A model generated the notes under the pieces. It did not search any database and was not told the DNA's origin. It worked only from the letters and a program-made list of their open reading frames with translations. Below, one piece after another: positions 57,208 to 64,000 of a stretch of DNA of 64,000 bases (position 1 is its first letter; the number at the start of each line of letters is the position of its first letter). This DNA is from Diphasiastrum complanatum (taxonomy: Eukaryota; Streptophyta; Lycopodiopsida; Lycopodiales; Lycopodiaceae). The translations under genes were made by a program, and so were the position numbers. The stretch is taken from contig CM055093.1 in assembly GCA_029204225.1 (NCBI GenBank), positions 25,535,542 to 25,599,541 on the forward strand, read 5' to 3'.

Positions 57208-57938
57208 ACCCCTTGCGAAGCTGGTAAGAAATTATCTCGTATTGATGATAGTGCACATGTTGATGCTACACTATTTTGTCAGCTAGTTGGAATTTTGATA
57301 TACCTTACGACTACACGTCCTGATATCTACTATGCTATAAGTTTGATTAGCCAATTCATGTCATCACCCACTATGGACCATTGGAAAGCTGCAAAAAGGA
57401 TTTTGAGCTATGTGAAAGGTACACCTAACCTTGGTCTAATCTACAAAAGACAAAGTATTTTACCTAAGTTGCAAGGTTATGTTGATGCTGATTGGGCAGG
57501 AAGTATAGATAATAGAAAGTCAACAACATGTATGCCTTCAATTTTGGTAGCGGTTGTTTTTCATGGTCTAGCAAGAAGCAAGATACTATTTCTCTTTCTT
57601 CCACAGAAGCCAAATATAAAGCGTTGAGTTCTGCTACCCAAGAAGCTGTTTGGCTACGTAAGTTGTTATGTGAGATGGCATGAAGCAGGTAAATCCCACT
57701 GTTATTTTCTGTGACAATCAAAGTGGAATACAATTGGCTAAAAAATCCTATCTTTCACGCAAGGACAAAACACATTGAAGTAAAATATCACTTTGTGCAT
57801 GAAAAGTTACAATCTGAAAATATAAGTATTGTACATTGTTCTACGTTATTACAAGTTGCTGATATATTTACGAAAGCTTTAAGTAAAGAAAAGTTTGAGA
57901 CTTTTAGAGCCAAACTTGGCTTAGATCTGGTCATGTAA
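57208..57938 (+). pseudogene. Copia RNase H relic J, plus strand
   Basis: From about 57280: LVGILIYLTTTRPDIYYAIS, SSPTMDHWKAAKRILSYVKG, TPNLGLIYKRQS, YVDADWAGSIDNRKSTT, then one frame change and SSKKQDTISLSSTEAKYKAL. After a second break: NPIFHARTKHIEVKYHFVHE, KLQSENISIVHCST and ADIFTKALSKEKFE, ending at 57938. A Tork-like style of copia C-terminus, unlike the minus-strand elements. The LTR of relic I inserted right at its left end. 57939-58470 may be its 3' end and LTR but no boundary is clear. Confidence 0.87.
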
Positions 57939-58471
57939 AAAGCCTTTACTTGTAATACTATCATGGAGGTATGTTCCATGAATAGAGTAAACTCTAAAAT
58001 AAAAAGTGACGTTGATCATTGAGGGAGAGAGTTAAAATAGCAATGATCGACTTATACAGTGCTTTCTTATTTCGACAGCACCACGTGTGCTTAGTTCTAG
58101 AGTTATCGGGCCATCTTTCTTTTACGAGCCCTTTGAGTGTTTTTAAGCAACTTATCTTTGTACTTAAGAGTCAGTTGAATATATAGTTTGAGGAGAGCAA
58201 TTATGTGGTCTTGTTGCACTTGACATTGTGCTATGGTGATTGATCCGGTCGGGTGTTTAAACTGTGTTTTCTTAACTCTATGTATATCTATTTGTCTATT
58301 ACCTAAATTATAGATCAATGCAAAATTCAAAACACATACACATCCTCTCAAATACACACATACATTATCTTAAATAATTCTAACAATCTACTATAAACAA
58401 TATTTATAACTATCAAACACTATTTATTTATCTATCACTCTTAAATACCCTAAACTAATGCATAATACAAA

Positions 58472-58487
58472 ACACACACACACACAC

Positions 58488-58574
<87 letters not shown>
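58472..58574. repeat. (CA)n-(CT)n microsatellite
   Basis: CA run (58472-58488) followed by about 84 bp of CT. Confidence 0.97.
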
Positions 58575-58576
<2 letters not shown>

Positions 58577-58605
58577 TTAAATTTTAAATCAATGCAAAAT
58601 GTTGA

Positions 58606-58690
58606 ACACACACACACACACACACACAATCTATTCATCTACTACCCTAAATCTTAATCAAATCACACACACACACACTCTCTCTCTCTT
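58606..58690. repeat. Two (CA)n tracts and a short (CT)n
   Basis: CA 58606-58628 and CA 58664-58678 followed by CT to about 58690. Confidence 0.95.
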
Positions 58691-58754
58691 TATTATCTTA
58701 AATTCAAAATGCAAGACACAATACATACACACTTCTTCCCTCTTCTCTCCACCC

Positions 58755-58888
<134 letters not shown>

Positions 58889-59073
58889 TATCATTCTTAG
58901 TCCTAAATAAATATAAATCTAACAATCTATTACTAGCATAGATTATGTTTTTATCTATAATCTTAAATTCTACATCAATGCCAAATGTTAAACAGTATCG
59001 TAAATATTTCTAACAATCTATTATAAACACTATCAAAAATCAATCTATTATAAACACTATTACAATCTATCAT

Positions 59074-59075
<2 letters not shown>

Positions 59076-59166
<91 letters not shown>
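59076..59166. repeat. (CT)n microsatellite, about 91 bp
   Basis: CT run flanked by repeated CTATTATAAACACTAT blocks (58390-59070 has several CAATCTATTATAAACA copies). Confidence 0.97.
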
Positions 59167-59171
<5 letters not shown>

Positions 59172-59340
59172 ATTTTTTTTTAAAAGACTCCATAATCTTT
59201 CAATATTTTCAAGCATACATCTACACTTCACCTCTTCTCTCTCACAAATTACAAATCTAATAATCCTAAATCTACTATCCTAAATAATACTAATAATCTA
59301 TTACAAGAGCATTCAAAACCATTTTAAATCAATGCAAAAT

Positions 59341-59573
<233 letters not shown>

Positions 59574-59814
59574 TTTTATGTTTCACACTCTCTATCTTTT
59601 CTTAAAACAAACAAACAAACACCAACCTCAAACAAACAAACAAAAATCAAGCACCAACCTCAAACAATGATCTTCAAGCACTGATCTTGAAGTACCCTCA
59701 AGTACTGATCTTCAAGCTCTCAAGCATTGGTCTTCAATCGCCCTCAATTGCTCCAAAGACGTTCAAATTTGCAAAGAACAAAGTGAGAGAGAAGGCATTG
59801 GATCGCGCGAATTC

Positions 59815-60247
59815 AACGATTGAAACAGACGTCAGATTTTGACGTCCTCCAAAAACGTCAGAATCTGATGTCTGTGCCCACTCAGGCCCTGACAACAGTT
59901 GCCAGATGTCGTGGATAGGCTTTATGGATTGCCGACGTGGACGTCGGATTTCAACGTCCGTCGGATTCCGACATCCACGTCGGATTACACGTTTTTTTTT
60001 TTAAACTATGGCAAGTCATATCCATGTCTTCATGTCATAATCTGACATGTCAAATTCCGATGTGCCTTTCAAAAATTGGTTGCCGCCCATATTTCTCGAT
60101 CGCTAGACTCTGATTTTTGGATTTTTTACTGGGACGTCGGACTTCGACGTGTTGGATTGCGACAGATTATGAAATTTTTGAACATACGTCGGACGCCCAC
60201 GTCGGAATCTGCGCAAATGTTGTGATTCTGTCTCCTTGTCTCTAGTG
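59815..60247. repeat. CACTA-type subterminal repeats ending in a CACTA terminus
   Basis: Dense GACGTC, GTCGGATTCCGACA, ACGTCGGA and AACGTCC motifs in both orientations, the same vocabulary as 4870-5215. The right end, read in reverse, is CACTAGAGACAAGGAGACAG (60247-60228), a plausible CACTA terminal inverted repeat with subterminal motifs just inside. The other terminus and any transposase gene were not found to the left, where only microsatellites lie, so this is probably a solo end. Confidence 0.5.
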
Positions 60248-60659
60248 CAAAAATTTATGCCTTTTTAGGACCAAAAAATTGTCTCCTAGGCCCAAACTGC
60301 CTGTAACAGAGTATGATGGGAGTACAGTACATCGATAAAATTTGTGGTAGTCCATTAAACCTCTCCACCATGTTTGTCGAGAGCCAGAGATTGAATGGGC
60401 TCAAATGGTGTATCCAGATAGTGTTTGACACTTTCGTCTCTAAAACGGTTTTAGGGGTCAACTTCCATGAGTCAGTGTGAAAAATTGTCCTGGCAGTTTA
60501 GAGTGATGCCATAGTCACATAATGCAGACCGTAGCTTATTGCTTTTATTGACAAACGACACTTTATTTATATGCTTAGGTGATCCGATATGTTCGTCATT
60601 GCAAAATCTCTAACTTTGTCCATTCCATGTGTTGCTAGTGTGCAAACTAATGCCAAATG

Positions 60660-60930
60660 AGTGATTTCGTGATATGGAAGCCAAGTGGGCTCAGGTAATC
60701 TTCAAATTGATTTGAAACTAGGCTATGACCATGTAAAAGCTGGTTGCTTACTATTCTTGTCAATGTAACCTCAAATTCTAAGTATGGTACCAAGGTAGTA
60801 CAAGCAATTATGCTTGTCTTTTTTTCTTGCTTTGACACCTTACAAATGGGCACTGATAACACTTTATGGGGACAACAAATGCCACACTAAAAGTCTATAT
60901 GAAGGGGTAATGGCAAACCCCAATTTTCCA
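60660..60930 (+). repeat. Dispersed repeat, copy 2 (first copy at 5226-5440)
   Basis: Plus strand shares AAGTGGGCTCA, GACACCTTAC, ATGGGCACTGATAA, ACTTTATG and AAATGCCACACT with the minus strand at 5226-5440. 60248-60659 and 60931-62007 hold no recognised gene. Confidence 0.5.
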
Positions 60931-61016
60931 AGTTTGATATATGTTGTCAAGACATATTGTTTCAAGATCAAATTTGGAAAAGACTACATCTCTTAGATCA
61001 CTGGCAGGGTGCGCTA

Positions 61017-61039
61017 CCCCCCCCCCCCCCCCCCCCCCC
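61017..61039. repeat. Poly-C run, 23 bases
   Basis: C homopolymer followed by TTCCCTCG; unusual in this AT-rich sequence. Confidence 0.9.
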
Positions 61040-62007
61040 TTCCCTCGATAAAAGAAGTTTTTTTGGTGATGCTTTGGAATTATTATGCAAATGTTATGAA
61101 TACACCTTACACTTTGTTTCATTGTCCATCAATCAAAGCTATATAGCTCAAGTTGTTATAAAGTCAAAAAAATGGTCCGATTTGGAAGGTTTTTTTTTTG
61201 TTATCAAACATTGTATTCCATGTTTGCAATGATTTTATTCTCCTCTAACATGATTGTACATCACTCTGTTATTCATCTACTGAGATTTTATAGGACCAAG
61301 CTATTGTAAAGTAAAGAACTTGGAAAAACATGGAAGATTATATTTTTCACTACATAATATTTTGTTCAACGTTGATCTATTTATAGAAAGTAAGAAGATT
61401 CTACAATGTCTTGTTCATTAATTGGGGTTGTATACCACCAGTTACCATAACATCAAAGTTTTGTCAAACAAGGAAACATCGTGTATCCTGGTGCAGACTA
61501 TCATGTTATATATCTAGACTCAGTACATCATGTATGTTGCCTAAGCTACTCAGGAAAAGGAAACTCACAAGAGACTTGCAATGCATAAAAGACTCAACTA
61601 GAAATGAAGACCGCAGGAAGCACCATAGAGACTACAAATCTTGGTCCATTTAGGTTACAGTGTCATCTAGGATTAGAAGACACAAAAGCCCTATGTTTGC
61701 AACTTCAACCAGATATATGTTTAGGTAGCTTGTAGGGTGTATGCAATCAATGGTATCACGTTGTTGTTTCCATATATACATGTTGTGATGCCATCTATCA
61801 TATTGGCATCAATATGGTCTTTAAACAACATCTTTTTGAGGAGAAAGTTATGGGATATGTATTGCAATACCTTGGGCTCTAGGCCCTAGCTTATTACTTG
61901 GCACTACACCTTATGCTCCAAGTACTTGGGTCTTTAATTGACATGAATGCATTTTATATTAAATCTCTTGGCAATATTTTTTGTACTAGTTAATTGTAGA
62001 CCTAGCC

Positions 62008-62740
<733 letters not shown>

Positions 62741-62747
62741 TTTTTTT

Positions 62748-62766
62748 TGGTGTTGTTGCCGAGGAA
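62748..62766 (+). other. Degenerate gypsy primer binding site
   Basis: TGGTGTTGTTGCCGAGGAA against TGGCGCCGTTGCCGGGGAA (Athila-type); all differences are C-to-T or G-to-A. Confidence 0.6.
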
Positions 62767-63148
62767 AATGTTGTCCGATATTTCTGGGTATGACATAGAA
62801 TATTCTAGAATATGGCAAGAGACTTTTGCAATAAGCCCAAACACTACATAACTGAAGAGAAACAGACGACCCGTTGGCATCTTGCATGTGTGAGTCCAAC
62901 ATTGGGACTTAGGCTACCATGGAGCACAATTATTCAATAAAGTTTTTTAAACTTAGCTTTTGTAAATTTGTTAAGTTGGAAAACATAGCTTGACCTCAAG
63001 AAACCCAAAGTGATTTTGATGGTCAAGATAGTAAACATGATGGAACTTCAATAGCCAATCTACCTCTCAAATCTATAAGAGGGAGCCATTTCCTTTGTAT
63101 TTGATCATCTTCTACTCATCCTAATAACACTGTCAATTTTTACTTTCG

Positions 63149-63287
<139 letters not shown>

Positions 63288-63436
63288 TCTAGATCTTCTC
63301 CTATTGAGGTTGATCTTCTCAAGGGAGGTGAAAGATGAAAGAAAACCATGAAGTGATTGTTAAGATCCATTAGGAAAGTTTTCTTTCATCTTTCACCTCC
63401 CTTGAGAAGATCAACCTCAATAGGAGAAGATCTAGA
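63288..63436. repeat. Perfect 59-bp inverted repeat with a 31-bp loop
   Basis: Left arm 63288-63346 (TCTAGATCTTCTCC..GAAAGAAAAC) and right arm 63378-63436 are exact reverse complements over 59 bases. The right arm is the normal LTR sequence (compare 62390-62455); the left arm is the added copy, placed directly after the CT tract. RNA from here would fold into a long perfect hairpin. Confidence 0.93.
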
Positions 63437-64000
63437 ACCAAGAATGCCTAGATAAGCAACCAAAAAAGGAACAAAAAGAGAAAAAGGAATAAAGATGAAC
63501 CGCACACAAATCTAGGCTATTCCACACATAGATCCGAAGCTAAGATTGACAACCTTAGCAAGCCTAGATCCCCACTCCTATTTTGTCGCTTAGCTCTCTC
63601 TCCATTGGATCAAAGCCCAATACTACATCGATACTCACCCGGTTGCAGATCAAAAACCCTTTTTTGCCCTCTTGATCATGATGGTTAGGGAGGCATGAAA
63701 AGGGTCCAACATTTTTTTCGCATCATTGTCAGGGAGACGATCCTAAACAGTCTTAGGAGTGAATCTTATTTTGTATTTTGTTTTTGCCATTTTCTCTCAT
63801 TTTTTACAGGTTTTTGACTCGTTCTCATTTTTTTTTTCCATAGTACAGAGTGACCAATAGCCTCGAAACAACCATTTTGGAGGTCGGCGAGTCAAATTAC
63901 TTGCCGACTCACATCCTAACTCACGATTTTAAATTTGTCACCCATTTTTTATTTCCCATCTTTTTTTTCAGCTTGCCAATTGAGATTTCTTTCTATTTTC

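Overview
The window looks like plant nuclear DNA from a repeat-dense, AT-rich intergenic region. The diagnostic features are Ty1/copia elements primed from the initiator-Met tRNA (primer site TGGTATCAGAGC), degenerate Ty3/gypsy primer sites, CACTA (En/Spm) transposons with tnp2, DUF4218, DUF4216 and Tnp1-like domains, and very long (CT/GA)n microsatellites. I cannot name the species. I found no convincing host gene, tRNA or rRNA; almost all recognisable coding sequence belongs to transposable elements.

Layout. 1-2840: two broken plus-strand copia relics. 3.1-5.2 kb: a decayed CACTA transposase with subterminal-type repeats. 5.6-8.4 kb: copia fragments with an LTR and primer site. 8.4-22.9 kb: a nested stack. 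An old copia LTR of the family seen again at 33.2 kb is split at about 11.6 and 21.13 kb by a CACTA element, and that CACTA is itself split by a complete, apparently young copia element (14023-20337: identical-looking 862-bp LTRs, AATAA target duplication, intact 1326-aa polyprotein). 23-31.8 kb: exon-like blocks, a gypsy RT scrap, a second CACTA transposase with recognisable introns, a Tnp1-like domain, microsatellites and a diverged ~0.3-kb tandem repeat. 31.9-39.6 kb: truncated copia pieces, then a second complete copia element (33200-39630; 655-bp LTRs differing at about 3 sites, intact 1317-aa polyprotein). 39.6-57.9 kb: a pile-up of at least nine truncated copia relics, mostly minus strand, with one gypsy LTR. 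58-64 kb: dense microsatellites, a probable CACTA end, and two tandem gypsy-type LTRs, the second carrying a perfect 59-bp inverted repeat.

How the parts work together. The two intact copia elements encode everything expected for copying (gag with zinc knuckle, protease, integrase, reverse transcriptase/RNase H) between LTRs, primer site and polypurine tract; the other copia pieces are dead templates. The CACTA pieces carry only broken transposase genes. Two observations stand out. A 10-bp palindrome CACACGTGTG (G-box core) occurs 19 times, always in copia LTRs or leaders, across several LTR families. A non-copia sequence block is present in three diverged copies, two of them replacing the 3' half of copia pol just upstream of the polypurine tract, which suggests a non-autonomous copia lineage carrying captured DNA.
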